This document shows positions 44,236 to 52,982 of a stretch of DNA of 64,000 bases, piece after piece (within the stretch, counting starts at the first letter, position 1; the number at the start of each line of letters is the position of its first letter). The notes under the pieces were generated by a model. That model was given only the letters and a program-made list of their open reading frames with translations. It did no database searches and was not told where the DNA came from. Position numbers and translations under genes: made by a program. The stretch covers positions 29,491-93,490 of the forward strand of contig NEWP02000021.1 of the NCBI GenBank assembly GCA_002869895.2, written 5' to 3'. This DNA comes from Nitrospira sp. CG24E. GTDB lineage: Bacteria > Nitrospirota > Nitrospiria > Nitrospirales > Nitrospiraceae.

Positions 44236-45486
44236 ATGAGTCCTCGCTCGACCAGGCGAATTGTGGTGACGGGCCTGGGGCTGATTACGCCTCTGGGAAC
44301 CGGTGTCGACAAGACCTGGAAGGCCATCTGTGCCGGTGAATCCGGCATCGGTCGTATCACGAAATTCGATCCTGCCGCGTACGATGCTCAGATTGCCGGT
44401 GAAGTCAAAGATTTCGATCCGGCTCAGTTCATCGAAAAAAAAGAAATCAAAAAGATGGATACGTTCATCCATTATGCCGTGGGCGCGGCCCATCTGGCTG
44501 TGGATGATGCGGGGTTTACCGTGGCGCCGGAAGAGGCGACAAGGGTCGGTGTCTATATCGGGTCCGGTATCGGGGGGCTTGGCTCGATCGAGCACTACCA
44601 TAGGATTCTGCAGGAGAAAGGCCCCGGGCGTGTCTCGCCGTTTTTCATTCCGATGACCATCATCAATCTGGCTTCCGGGCAGGTGGCGATCAGACTGGGC
44701 GCCAAGGGGCCGAACTCCTGCGCGGTCACCGCCTGTGCGACGGGCAATCACTGTATCGGCGATGCGTACCGTCTGATTCAGGCAGGCGATGCCGACGTTA
44801 TGATTGCGGGTGGGGCGGAAGCTGCTATCACCCCGTTGGGGGTCGCGGGCTTTGCGGCGGCGAAAGCTTTGTCGTTTCGCAATGATGACCCGCCGAAAGC
44901 GAGCCGACCGTTCGACAAGGATCGCGACGGGTTCGTACTGGGCGAAGGCGCGGGCGTCGTGGTCTTGGAAGAATTGGAGCACGCGCGGCGGCGTGGCGTT
45001 CGGATCTATGCCGAACTCATCGGTTATGGCATGAACAGCGATGCCTATCATATTACTGCTCCGTCCGAGGAAGGCGAAGGTGCGGTCCGGTGCATGGAGA
45101 TCGCGCTTAAGGATGCCGGAATCGGCAAGGAGCAGGTCGGGTATATCAACGCGCATGGAACCTCGACGATGGCGGATGCCATTGAGACCAAGGCCATCAA
45201 GCAGGTATTCGGTGAGCAGGCCTATCGCATTCCGGTGAGTTCAACCAAGTCGATGACCGGCCACCTACTTGGGGCGGCCGGAGGAATTGAAGCGGTGTTC
45301 AGCGTTTTGGCGCTGCATCACGGAATACTCCCTCCAACGATCAACCTGGATCATCCGGATTCTGCTTGCGATCTGGACTATATCCCACATAAGGCCAGAC
45401 CGGCTGCAGTAACAGTGGCGTTATCGAATTCTTTTGGATTCGGCGGGGTTAATGCCTGTCTGCTCTTTAAAAAGCCCGATGTCTAA
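44236..45486 (+). CDS. fabF: FabF, beta-ketoacyl-ACP synthase II
   Basis: 416 residues. Cys-His-His condensing enzyme: Cys in [15 protein letters not shown] (about 164), His in [14 protein letters not shown] (about 305) and His in [14 protein letters not shown] (about 342). The N-terminal [15 protein letters not shown] and [15 protein letters not shown] at the C-terminus are standard. It elongates acyl-ACP. It lies 15 nt after acpP in the order fabD-fabG-acpP-fabF-rnc. Confidence 0.96.
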   Translation: MSPRSTRRIVVTGLGLITPLGTGVDKTWKAICAGESGIGRITKFDPAAYDAQIAGEVKDFDPAQFIEKKEIKKMDTFIHYAVGAAHLAVDDAGFTVAPEEATRVGVYIGSGIGGLGSIEHYHRILQEKGPGRVSPFFIPMTIINLASGQVAIRLGAKGPNSCAVTACATGNHCIGDAYRLIQAGDADVMIAGGAEAAITPLGVAGFAAAKALSFRNDDPPKASRPFDKDRDGFVLGEGAGVVVLEELEHARRRGVRIYAELIGYGMNSDAYHITAPSEEGEGAVRCMEIALKDAGIGKEQVGYINAHGTSTMADAIETKAIKQVFGEQAYRIPVSSTKSMTGHLLGAAGGIEAVFSVLALHHGILPPTINLDHPDSACDLDYIPHKARPAAVTVALSNSFGFGGVNACLLFKKPDV

Positions 45487-45568
45487 CCAGCATCACTTAT
45501 GAGCGCTTCAGCTGGATTTGCTGGTCTACCACTACGAGCCTCGGGCCAGCAGGCTTGTCTCTCTGACA

Positions 45569-45604
45569 GGGACAGGCACCGTCGCAGGCGGCGGAGCCTG
45601 TCCC
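45569..45604. repeat. GC-rich palindrome between fabF and rnc
   Basis: GGGACAGGC (45569-45577) pairs perfectly with GCCTGTCCC (45596-45604) around an 18-nt GC-rich loop. No T-run is present. It resembles a small REP-like palindrome more than a terminator. Confidence 0.5.
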
Positions 45605-45632
45605 CAGGACTTAGCGCGTAGGTCTCGCCACT

Positions 45633-46340
45633 ATGACTTCGGCTTCTTCCGCCGACTCGCTCCAATCTTCGTTAGACTATCGATTCAAGGTCCTCGCCTT
45701 ACTTGAAGAGGCCTTGACCCATTCCTCTCTCGTCAATGAACAAAAATCTACTTCGCCCCAACATAACGAACGGCTCGAATTTCTGGGCGATGCGGTGTTG
45801 TCGCTTGTGATCAGCGAGTATCTGGCTTCCGTGTTGCCGCAGTCTTCAGAAGGCGCTCTCTCGAAGCTGAAAGCCCAGTTGGTGAGTGAGGCATCATTGG
45901 CGCAGGTGGCTCGACAGCTCAGGCTCGGGGAGCATCTCAAGCTTGGGCGTGGAGAAGACCGGTCGAAGGGGCGCGAGAAAGATTCATTGTTAGCCGATGC
46001 GCTGGAGGCGGTGCTTGCAGCGGTTCATCTTGACGGAGGGTTCGAGGCAAGCCGCAGGGTGACGCGCCACATTTTTGCGGAAAAACTTGTGCATATTGCC
46101 GCGCAACAGGAACTGCCTGGAGCGGGCGACTACAAGACTCAGTTTCAGGAGTGGTGCCAAAAGCGGCATGACACATTGCCGCGTTATACGACGGTTCGAG
46201 AAGCAGGACCGGACCATCAGAAGCTGTTCGAAGTAGAACTATCGATTCGGGGAGAGGTTGTCGGCGCTGGGTCTGGACGAAGCAAGAAGGAAGCAGAGCA
46301 ACAGGCGGCGAAGCAGGCTCTCCAACAGTTAGGGGTCTGA
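45633..46340 (+). CDS. rnc: Ribonuclease III
   Basis: 235 residues. The catalytic RNase III domain carries the signature HNERLEFLGDAVLSLVISEYL (about 44-64), with acidic metal-binding residues and later DALEAVLAAVHLDGGF. A double-stranded RNA-binding domain follows (about 165-233: GDYKTQFQEWCQ ... SGRSKKEAEQQAAKQALQQL). It processes rRNA precursors and structured RNAs, so it is a plausible processor of the hairpin repeats described here. It ends the fatty-acid gene string. Confidence 0.96.
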   Translation: MTSASSADSLQSSLDYRFKVLALLEEALTHSSLVNEQKSTSPQHNERLEFLGDAVLSLVISEYLASVLPQSSEGALSKLKAQLVSEASLAQVARQLRLGEHLKLGRGEDRSKGREKDSLLADALEAVLAAVHLDGGFEASRRVTRHIFAEKLVHIAAQQELPGAGDYKTQFQEWCQKRHDTLPRYTTVREAGPDHQKLFEVELSIRGEVVGAGSGRSKKEAEQQAAKQALQQLGV

Positions 46341-46399
46341 TCCGGTCGCTATGGTAGGATCACCTCGTAACGAGACCAGTTATCATTCCAGGGAGGTTG

Positions 46400-47008
46400 A
46401 TGATGCAGAGACGAATTTTCGTAAGGATGGTGGCGGCGACAGTTGTGCTCGGTGCAAGTCTGTTGCTGGGGGTAGGCGCCCTCTGGGCAGCTGACAAGGC
46501 TCCGGCGGGAAAAGCAGAAGGGGTGAAAGGACCCAAGGCCACTCTCAAAACAAAATTTGGAGACATCGACATCGTCTTCTTTCCTGAGAAGGCTCCCAAG
46601 CACGTTGAGAATTTCATTTCATTGGCGAAATCCGGCTTCTATAACGGCACGATCTTTCATCGGGTGATTCCAGGCTTCATGATTCAGGGTGGCGATCCCA
46701 ACACTAAAGATCTGAATAAGCCCGAGACCTATGGCCAGGGGGGGCCTAGCCAGCGCCTCAAGGCCGAGTTCAGCGACATTCCTCACAGGCGAGGGATTCT
46801 CTCTATGGCACGTACGAACGATCCGAACAGCGCCGGTTCGCAGTTCTTCATTGTCGTGAAGGATTCGAACTTTCTCGATGGGCAATATACGGTCTTTGGC
46901 GAGGTGGTGAAGGGCATGGAGGTGGTGGATAAAATTGTCAGCTTGCCGAGGAACAGCCGTGATCTTCCGACGGAACGGGCAGAGATGACGGTTGTGGTGG
47001 TCGAGTAA
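46400..47008 (+). CDS. Exported cyclophilin-type peptidyl-prolyl isomerase
   Basis: ATG 46400 follows CAGGGAGGTTG. A signal peptide (about 1-30, ending ALWAADKA) precedes a compact cyclophilin domain: FHRVIPGFMIQGGDP (about 87-101), AEFSDIPHRRGILSMAR, SAGSQFFIVV (about 149-158) and YTVFGEVVKGMEVVDKI. The active-site Arg, Phe, Met and Gln of the FHR/FMxQGGD core are kept. It should assist proline isomerisation in the periplasm. A second, lipid-anchored copy follows directly. Confidence 0.92.
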   Translation: MMQRRIFVRMVAATVVLGASLLLGVGALWAADKAPAGKAEGVKGPKATLKTKFGDIDIVFFPEKAPKHVENFISLAKSGFYNGTIFHRVIPGFMIQGGDPNTKDLNKPETYGQGGPSQRLKAEFSDIPHRRGILSMARTNDPNSAGSQFFIVVKDSNFLDGQYTVFGEVVKGMEVVDKIVSLPRNSRDLPTERAEMTVVVVE

Positions 47009-47050
47009 ATGGTGCCGGCTTCGAGGGTGCTGGCCTGTGATTCGGCTGCC

Positions 47051-47650
47051 ATGAGAAGTTTCATACTATGCGGAGTATTGTTGGGTGTCAGCCTACTCAC
47101 TGGTTGCGGAGGGAAGGCCGACGTGAAACCAGTGACTCCTCCGCCGAGCCTCGGTCCCAAAGCCATTATTAAGACGAAGTTCGGAGATATGCAGATCAAA
47201 TTGTATCCGGAGGTAGCTCCGAATCATGTCGGAAACTTTATCAAGTTGGCCAAGTCAGGCTTCTACGATGGGACGATCTTTCACCGAGTGATCCAAGGAT
47301 TTATGATCCAGGGGGGGGATCCCAACACCAAGAACTCGCTGCGCAAGGACACCTATGGGCAGGGTGGGCCGAAAGATGAAAAGGGCAATCCGGTCCTATT
47401 GAAGGCAGAGTTCAGCGACATTCCACACAAGCGCGGCATTGTGTCCATGGCGCGGGCGAATGAGCCCGACACAGCTGGGTCGCAGTTTTTCATCGTCGTC
47501 GAGCAGTCTCCTTTTCTCGATGGAAAATACACGGTGTTCGGCGAAGTGGTCAGAGGTCTTGGAATTGCCGATAAAATCGTGGGTTTGGCAAAAAACAGTC
47601 AGGACTTGCCGAATGAGCGAATTGAGATGACGGTCACGATTGTTGAATAA
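47051..47650 (+). CDS. Lipoprotein cyclophilin-type peptidyl-prolyl isomerase
   Basis: ATG 47051 gives a lipoprotein signal (MRSFILCGVLLGVSLLTGC) with an LLTGC lipobox; ATG 47009 directly after the previous stop is an alternative that would lengthen the leader. The mature part is a cyclophilin domain very similar to its neighbour (FHRVIQGFMIQGGDP, AGSQFFIVV, YTVFGEVVRGLGIADKI). It also has an insert (GPKDEKGNPVLLKAEF), common in cyclophilins. The tandem pair looks like a duplication that produced a soluble and a membrane-tethered form. Confidence 0.9.
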   Translation: MRSFILCGVLLGVSLLTGCGGKADVKPVTPPPSLGPKAIIKTKFGDMQIKLYPEVAPNHVGNFIKLAKSGFYDGTIFHRVIQGFMIQGGDPNTKNSLRKDTYGQGGPKDEKGNPVLLKAEFSDIPHKRGIVSMARANEPDTAGSQFFIVVEQSPFLDGKYTVFGEVVRGLGIADKIVGLAKNSQDLPNERIEMTVTIVE

Positions 47651-47752
47651 GAGCGGGGTCGCAGGGGATAGCCCTATCTGAGTGTTGACAAACTACTGAA
47701 GCATGGCAAAAACGCAAGGCCTGGATACCCACTTGCTTATTCAGAAGCCGTC

Positions 47753-47864
47753 GCAGGCTGTCCAGCAAGGTCGCAGCAAGCGACGAGGCGAAGCGTACTC
47801 TCTGCGTACATTGAGCCTCTGAGCGCCGCGAGAACGCCGCTGGCAGACTTTCTCAACAGCCTGC
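47753..47864 (-). repeat. F2 repeat copy d, abutting the PilZ stop codon
   Basis: Ends GCAGGCTGT (47753-47761) and AACAGCCTGC (47855-47864) are complementary, with a GCGTAC/GTACATTGAG centre and CTTGCTGG-type flanks matching copies a and b in opposite orientation. Read on the minus strand, the element starts with the G of the PilZ stop codon TAG (47864-47866). Confidence 0.75.
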
Positions 47865-48187
47865 TATCTGAGTTTTTCGATGAACGTGCGCAAGCGCGCC
47901 CGTTCAGAGGGGAAGATCAGAATGAAATTCAGGCCAAAGGCACGGCCTGAGACCCAACGGACGGAGGCTCGTTCGACTTTCACCGGGGGTGACTGGTCGG
48001 GGAGATGAATCGAGAGCTGAACATCGAGCCCTTCCGCCATATTGACGTCCGATTCGGCTCGACAGCCTGAGGTCGAGATATTTGTGATGGTGGCGTCGCC
48101 TTCGATCTCTCCGGAAGCAAATCCCAGGACACAGCGTAACTCTACTCGGCGCGCTTTTCTGATTTTGTGCTCTTTCTCTGCGCTCAT
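47864..48187 (-). CDS. PilZ-domain protein
   Basis: 107 residues forming one PilZ domain: an N-terminal RKARRVELRC with the Rxxx(R) cyclic-di-GMP motif (about 10-15) and the second motif TNISTSGCRAES (about 34-45, pattern N/DxSxxG). It ends in a helix (SERARLRTFIEKLR). It is likely a stand-alone c-di-GMP receptor, possibly linked to pili or motility. It is the last gene of a minus-strand run with the Cys/His protein and the NHL protein. A second possible c-di-GMP binder (YajQ) is at 739-1236. Confidence 0.85.
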   Translation of the reverse strand: MSAEKEHKIRKARRVELRCVLGFASGEIEGDATITNISTSGCRAESDVNMAEGLDVQLSIHLPDQSPPVKVERASVRWVSGRAFGLNFILIFPSERARLRTFIEKLR

Positions 48188-48223
48188 AATGTGCCGCCTG
48201 CAGTTCTCGGGAGTGGTGACCCG

Positions 48224-48919
48224 TCAATGGTGATGACACCCCGGGCCATGGGTATGGGCTTCAGGCTCCGGGGGCGGCATGAATTGCTGTCCCGGCAAGA
48301 TGATGTGGCCCGGTTCACGTTGTTTGGTCAGGTGTTCAGCGATGTCCGGATGGTAAGCCCGCACATAGCCAATGAGTCCGCCGAGGAACCGCTGCGATTG
48401 GAAGCCCGTGCCTGAGAATCGTGAGACGAACGAGATCGCACGGTCCAGTATTTCAGGCGCGGCTGAGATATCGGCAATCTGCTCTGGATTCTGTTTCTTG
48501 AACGTGTCGTATTCTTTCCCCAGATATTCGGCAAAGACCGGCATCGGTGCGGCAGGCACATGGAGAGGGCTGAGTGTTCGTCGCAAGGCCTGCAGCGCTG
48601 CCACGACTTCTGCATCCTGCCCGTCGTGGCGTCTCTGGAAGTAACCGAAGGTCACCACTTCAACCAGGTTGAACAGGGCCACGGATTTTTCACCGCCCAG
48701 CTCCGTCAGTTCGCGATAGAACTCGCGGCGTAGGGGCATGAATTGAACCGCCAGCCGTTTTTGTTGATAGTCGCTTCCTGATTCGAGATAGACGCAATCA
48801 GCCGGGCATGAGACCCGCACGATTCGATGTTCGCCGCAACATTGGCTGCAGATCAACCCTGCCAAGGCGGGACAGGGTCGCTTGCCTTTCCGTTGTGTGC
48901 AGTAGGCGCAGTGGCTCAT
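48224..48919 (-). CDS. Cys-rich N-terminal zinc-binding-like protein with His-rich tail
   Basis: 231 residues. The N-terminus has eight cysteines in 42 residues (C4, C7, C16, C24, C27, C28, C38, C42) around RKGKRPCPALAGLICSQCCG, suggesting one or two zinc sites. The middle is helical, with no clear domain. The C-terminus ends HTHGPGCHHH, which could bind metal. I do not recognise a named family. The start overlaps the upstream NHL gene (ATGA), so they are probably co-translated. Role unknown; cytoplasmic, with no signal peptide. Confidence 0.8.
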   Translation of the reverse strand: MSHCAYCTQRKGKRPCPALAGLICSQCCGEHRIVRVSCPADCVYLESGSDYQQKRLAVQFMPLRREFYRELTELGGEKSVALFNLVEVVTFGYFQRRHDGQDAEVVAALQALRRTLSPLHVPAAPMPVFAEYLGKEYDTFKKQNPEQIADISAAPEILDRAISFVSRFSGTGFQSQRFLGGLIGYVRAYHPDIAEHLTKQREPGHIILPGQQFMPPPEPEAHTHGPGCHHH

Positions 48920-49929
48920 TTTTTTGTTGATCCTTCCGGCGCCGGCTTCGGCGGTGGGGGAATAAATCCGTAGTCCGCCAAGGTCCGTTTTTCTTGTTTG
49001 GACTTTCCGCTGCTCGGCGTTTCAAGCCCATTCATTTCAGCCGCATGGGCCAACTCAAACGGAACAAGGATAAGGTTGTTGGCACGGTCGATGCTGAGGT
49101 CTCCCGGCGAGGGCAAAAATTCGGCAATGACCTGAAATCGCTTGTCCCAGCTCATGCGCCAGACTTTCCCCGTCGTAAAATCCGACACGTACATATTGCC
49201 CCAGCGGTCGAAGTCCACTCCCCGGAGATTCTGGAAGCGGCTGGAAAAAAAACTGTTGGAGAAGAGTTCTGTCACTACGCCTTCCGGAGAGATCTCAGAG
49301 ATCTTGCCTTTGTCCCAGCTCACCGCAATGAGCTGGCCGGACTTGGGATGGACGACAAGGCCGGTCGGGCCAGCGAGGGCGAGGTTTGTGACGAGTATGG
49401 AAAGGGTCTGGGTGGCCAGATCGATACGGTAAATTGTATTGGCCTTCTGATCGGAGCAATAGAGGTGGCCCTTGCCATCGAAGGTCACGTCGCTCAGGGA
49501 TGCCTGCTGCGGCTCAGATGGTGAGGTCGCGGGTGATCGGATGGCGAGTGTCAGGACCGGTGCGCCGGTGGTGGTGTCAAAGCCCCGCAGCGTGTTGAGA
49601 TCGGCCACATAGAGCACGTGTTCCACCACGGCCATGCCTTTGGGGGCATGGAGGATGACGTCTCCCTTCCCTCCCTGGATGAATTTGAGATTCAGGAGCT
49701 TGCCATTGGGATCGAGCTTGGTGATGAATCCGTTGTTATCGGCCGTCTCCGGTTCTCCGTTGACGCTTGAGATGAAATAACCTTTATCAAGGGGATCGTT
49801 CACAAAGCTATAGGGAGATTGGAGCTCGGTCACAGTGATCTGAGCGCCGAGCGGGCTGACGATCACGAGAGAGATGATCCAGATAAGCCAGGCTGCTGGA
49901 TGGCGGATGATGCGTGTCAGAAGGGACAT
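48916..49929 (-). CDS. Exported NHL/beta-propeller protein
   Basis: 337 residues from the ATG at 49929, giving a signal peptide or anchor (MSLLTRIIRHPAAWLIWIISLVIV...GAQ). The frame continues 49 codons upstream into the TTTCACG repeat and is not coding there. The rest has NHL-like strands such as APKGMAVVEHVLYVADLNTLRGFD, DVTFDGKGHLYCSDQKANTIYRID, GPTGLVVHPKSGQLIAVSW and LRGVDFDRWGNMYVSDFTTGKVWRMS, consistent with a six-bladed propeller. A Pro/Lys-rich tail follows. Ligand and role are unknown; it resembles SMP-30-like sugar-lactonase folds without proven catalysis. Confidence 0.75.
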   Translation of the reverse strand: MSLLTRIIRHPAAWLIWIISLVIVSPLGAQITVTELQSPYSFVNDPLDKGYFISSVNGEPETADNNGFITKLDPNGKLLNLKFIQGGKGDVILHAPKGMAVVEHVLYVADLNTLRGFDTTTGAPVLTLAIRSPATSPSEPQQASLSDVTFDGKGHLYCSDQKANTIYRIDLATQTLSILVTNLALAGPTGLVVHPKSGQLIAVSWDKGKISEISPEGVVTELFSNSFFSSRFQNLRGVDFDRWGNMYVSDFTTGKVWRMSWDKRFQVIAEFLPSPGDLSIDRANNLILVPFELAHAAEMNGLETPSSGKSKQEKRTLADYGFIPPPPKPAPEGSTKK

Positions 49930-50021
49930 CACGGAGGAGGTTCTGCTCACAGGCTCGATGGCTATCGATGGTGGTTGACGAATCCATCGTAGCTGTCGAG
50001 CGAAGAGCCTGTCAAGAAAGA

Positions 50022-50100
50022 GGCGTGAAACGTGAAAGGTTAGACGCGAGAGGTATAAGGTGAGGCGTCGTTTCACTTTTTACGTTTTACGTTTCACGCC
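50022..50100. repeat. F4 TTTCACG hairpin repeat
   Basis: GGCGTGAAACGTGAAA (50022-50037) pairs with TTTTACGTTTCACGCC (50085-50100). The arms are built from CGTGAAA/TTTCACG units. A single-arm relative is at 55009-55040. Confidence 0.7.
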
Positions 50101-50110
50101 TGGAGGGTCG

Positions 50111-50140
50111 TTGACTTGATCAAAAATCCCCTGCTATGGT
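50111..50140 (+). promoter_or_regulatory. Promoter for folD
   Basis: TTGACT (50111-50116), an 18-nt spacer and TATGGT (50135-50140) lie 44 nt before the folD start. Confidence 0.5.
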
Positions 50141-50183
50141 GCTGTGATTTTTTCCTGCAGCTCTCTCAACGGAGGAGGAATCC

Positions 50184-51044
50184 GTGACAGCACGATTGAT
50201 CGACGGTAAAGCATTGGCATTGAAGGTACGTGAAGGGTTGGTGGCCGAATCTGCGGCGGTCTTGGCTAAGACCGGGATGAAGCCTGGCCTGGCGACAATC
50301 CTGGTGGGCGATGATCCGGCCTCGCATCTCTATGTGAAGAGCAAGCAGAAAGCCTGTGATGCGGCGGGCATCTATATCGACGATCACAAATTGCCGGCGA
50401 GTACGACGCAAGCAGAGCTATTGGCGTTGATCCAAAAAGAAAACGCCGACCCCAGGATCCACGGGATACTGGTTCAATTACCGCTTCCGAAGCATATCGA
50501 CAGCAAAGTGGTGCTCGAAGCTGTCTCTCCCGACAAGGACGCAGACGGGTTTCATCCGTATAATTTCGGCCGACTTGTTGAGGGCCATCCCGTATTTGAA
50601 GCCTGCACGCCGAAGGGTGTCATCAAGATGATCGAATCCACCGGCGTGAGTATCGAAGGCAAGCGCGCTGTCGTATTGGGACGGAGTAACATCGTCGGCA
50701 AGCCGCTGGCGCTCATGTTGCTCCAACGCAACGCCACGGTGACGATTTGCCACTCCAAGACAAAGGATTTGCCGGCGGTCTGTCGCGAAGCCGAGTTGTT
50801 GCTGGTCGCAATTGGGAAAGCCAAGTTTGTCACGGCCGACATGGTGCGCGACGGGGCCGTCGTCATCGATGTGGGCACAAACAAAACTCCTGAGGGAAAA
50901 TTGTGCGGCGATGTCGATTTTGAACCGGTCAGTCAAAAGGCTGGCTGGATCAGTCCTGTGCCGGGCGGTGTCGGGCCGATGACGATTGCGATGTTGCTGG
51001 ACAACACGGTGGAGTCTGCGAAGAGAATGGCGGGGATGCTGTAG
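50184..51044 (+). CDS. folD: FolD, methylene-THF dehydrogenase / methenyl-THF cyclohydrolase
   Basis: 286 residues, GTG start after CGGAGGAGGAATCC. It is the bifunctional enzyme interconverting methylene-, methenyl- and 10-formyl-THF. Catalytic region YVKSKQKACDAAGI (about 52-65) contains the key Lys; also LVQLPLPKHID (about 98-108), SPDKDADGFHPYN, the NADP loop VLGRSNIVGKPLALMLL (about 165-181) and the C-terminal PVPGGVGPMTIAMLLDNT. It stands at the head of a one-carbon gene group with metF and panB, separated from them by an F1 element. Confidence 0.96.
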   Translation: MTARLIDGKALALKVREGLVAESAAVLAKTGMKPGLATILVGDDPASHLYVKSKQKACDAAGIYIDDHKLPASTTQAELLALIQKENADPRIHGILVQLPLPKHIDSKVVLEAVSPDKDADGFHPYNFGRLVEGHPVFEACTPKGVIKMIESTGVSIEGKRAVVLGRSNIVGKPLALMLLQRNATVTICHSKTKDLPAVCREAELLLVAIGKAKFVTADMVRDGAVVIDVGTNKTPEGKLCGDVDFEPVSQKAGWISPVPGGVGPMTIAMLLDNTVESAKRMAGML

Positions 51045-51082
51045 GAAAACTGGGGCGTTCCCTTGCTCCAGCGAACAGGGAG

Positions 51083-51179
51083 GGGATGGAGCCTGATGAT
51101 CTTCTGTGCTCGCGCAACGCGCGGCCTCCGAAGGCCCTCGTTGGACGCGCGCAGTGGAAGATCAATCAGGCCCCATCCC
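51083..51179 (+). repeat. F1 repeat site D
   Basis: The left arm 51083-51104 (GGGATGGAGCCTGATGATCTTC) pairs with the right arm 51157-51179. Half-site 1 variant TGCTCGCGCAACGCGCGGCC (51107-51126), an 8-nt spacer (TCCGAAGG) and half-site 2 variant CCCTCGTTGGACGCGCGCAG (51135-51154) form the core. Here the core itself contains a GGCCT-CCGA-AGGCC hairpin. Sequence similarity to site A continues about 45 nt beyond the right arm. Confidence 0.85.
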
Positions 51180-51303
51180 TGAAGAAATGACGAGCGAGCT
51201 TGGAAGAATCATGTAGCAAAGATGAGGGGCATCGAATGCATACAGGGGAGCACTTTATTGTTCCTACAGCTGTGGATGGGAGTAGGGGAGTAACATAGAA
51301 AAC

Positions 51304-52194
51304 ATGAGTCGGGAGCCGAGGCGATTACGGGAGGTGCTCGATCAGGGACAGTTTGCTGTCACGATTGAGTACAATCCCCCTAAGGGCACCAATATTTCAG
51401 GTGTGTTGGAGAATGCCAAGCAGTTGGTGGGGCGGGTGCATGGGGTCAACGTGACGGACAACACGGCCGCCATTGTGCGGGCCGGGTCCCTTTCCGTCTG
51501 CCGACTCCTCTATGAACTCGGCCATGATCCTGTGATGCAAATGACCTGTCGCGATCGAAATCGTATTGCGATGCAATCGGATCTCATGGGCGCCTCCATG
51601 CTCGGTATCCGCAACATTCTCTGCCTCACGGGAGACTATCCGACCGTTGGAGATCACAAAGAAGCGAAGCCGGTTTACGATTTGGACTCTGTTCAAGTCA
51701 TGCAGCTCGTACAGGGGCTTAACAATGGACGGGACCTTGTTGGAAACAAATTGGATGGTGCGACGCAGTTTACGATTGGAGCTGCCGTGACTCCGGAGGC
51801 AGATCCGCTGGGTCCGATGCTCGCCAAGTTTGAAGTGAAAGTGAAGGCCGGCGCCCAGTTTTTCCAGACCCAGGCAATCTATCATCCGGAACAGTTTGCC
51901 TCCTTTATGCAGGCCGTGCGTCCCTTCAAGGCCAAGGTGTTGGCTGGTATTCTCGTCCTCCGGAACGCCAAGATGGCGGAGTTCATGAACGCGAACATTC
52001 CCGGCGTGTCGGTTCCCCAGGAGATGATCGACGAACTCAGGGCTGCCGGTCCCGAGCGCGCGGAGGATGCAGGGGTGGACATCGCGGTGCGAACCATCAA
52101 GGCCGTGAAGCCCTATTGCGACGGGGTTCATATCATGGCGATCAAGGCTACGCACCGGTTGGCCGACATTATTACCAAGGCGGAAGTAGGCTAA
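51304..52194 (+). CDS. metF: Methylenetetrahydrofolate reductase (MetF family)
   Basis: 296 residues. The MetF TIM-barrel is recognised from TIEYNPPKGTNIS (about 22-34), VNVTDNTAAIVRAGSL (about 49-64), MTCRDRNRIAMQSDLMGA (about 81-98), ILCLTGDYPTVGDH (about 105-118) and AQFFQTQAIY (about 191-200). It should reduce methylene-THF to methyl-THF using FAD. Like the MetF of acetogens it lacks the long regulatory extension of animals. A MetV-like partner candidate is encoded at 55043-55291. The stop overlaps panB (TAATG). Confidence 0.9.
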   Translation: MSREPRRLREVLDQGQFAVTIEYNPPKGTNISGVLENAKQLVGRVHGVNVTDNTAAIVRAGSLSVCRLLYELGHDPVMQMTCRDRNRIAMQSDLMGASMLGIRNILCLTGDYPTVGDHKEAKPVYDLDSVQVMQLVQGLNNGRDLVGNKLDGATQFTIGAAVTPEADPLGPMLAKFEVKVKAGAQFFQTQAIYHPEQFASFMQAVRPFKAKVLAGILVLRNAKMAEFMNANIPGVSVPQEMIDELRAAGPERAEDAGVDIAVRTIKAVKPYCDGVHIMAIKATHRLADIITKAEVG

Positions 52195-52982
52195 TGACGA
52201 TTCCTGAATTTCAACGATACAAGCGCGAGAAGAAGAAACTCATCGTCGTCACGGCCTACGATGCGCTGTTCACACGCATTCTCGAAGAGGCCGGGATCGA
52301 TACGATTCTGGTCGGTGATTCACTGGGGGTCGTTGTGCAGGGGAAGGCCAACACGATTTCGGTGACGATGGAAGACATGCTCTATCACACTAAACTTGTG
52401 GCAGGAGCCGCCCAACTAGCGCTTGTCATCGGCGATATGCCGTTCATGTCTTATCAGACAAGCAGGGAAGATGCGCTTCGCAATGCGGGACGATTTCTGC
52501 AGGTCGGGGCTCAGGCAGTCAAGTTGGAAGGAGGCGCGGCTGTGGCCGATCAGGTGGCTGCGATGACCAGTATCGGCATTCCGGTAATGGGGCACCTCGG
52601 CATGACGCCGCAGTCCGTTCATCGATACGGTGGGTACAAAGTGCAAGGGAAAGAATCGGATCATGCGCTGGCGTTGCTCAATGATGCCAAGGTTCTTGAA
52701 GCGGCGGGCGCCTTCGGGATCGTGCTCGAAGCGATTCCTGCCGAGTTGGCCAAGACTGTTACGGAACAGGTGTCCATTCCGACTATCGGAATCGGCGCCG
52801 GCCCGCACTGCGATGGCCAGGTCCTTGTCCTCTATGATCTGCTCGGGCTATTCGATGATTTCGTGCCGAAGTTTGTGAAACCCTACGCTCACCTCAAGGC
52901 GGATGCATTACAAGCCCTTCGACGCTACAAAGAGGAAGTTGAGCAGGGTAAGTTCCCGTCGGACTCCGAGTCCTACCACTAG
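52194..52982 (+). CDS. panB: PanB, ketopantoate hydroxymethyltransferase
   Basis: 262 residues from ATG 52194, overlapping the metF stop by one base. It transfers a hydroxymethyl group from methylene-THF to alpha-ketoisovalerate in pantothenate synthesis. Landmarks: VVTAYDALFTRILEEAGID (about 18-36), LVGDSLGVVVQG (Mg-binding Asp), IGDMPFMSY (about 80-88), VKLEGGAAVADQ, GHLGMTPQSVHRYGGYKVQGK and TIGIGAGPHCDGQVLVLYD. Coupling with metF and folD makes sense because all use the same C1-folate pool. Its TAG stop is the edge of an F2 repeat. Confidence 0.95.
   Translation: MTIPEFQRYKREKKKLIVVTAYDALFTRILEEAGIDTILVGDSLGVVVQGKANTISVTMEDMLYHTKLVAGAAQLALVIGDMPFMSYQTSREDALRNAGRFLQVGAQAVKLEGGAAVADQVAAMTSIGIPVMGHLGMTPQSVHRYGGYKVQGKESDHALALLNDAKVLEAAGAFGIVLEAIPAELAKTVTEQVSIPTIGIGAGPHCDGQVLVLYDLLGLFDDFVPKFVKPYAHLKADALQALRRYKEEVEQGKFPSDSESYH

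Noticed and set aside
49932-50076. N-terminal extension of the NHL protein to 50076
   Set aside because: Those codons come from the TTTCACG repeat and would place 49 basic residues before an obvious signal peptide.
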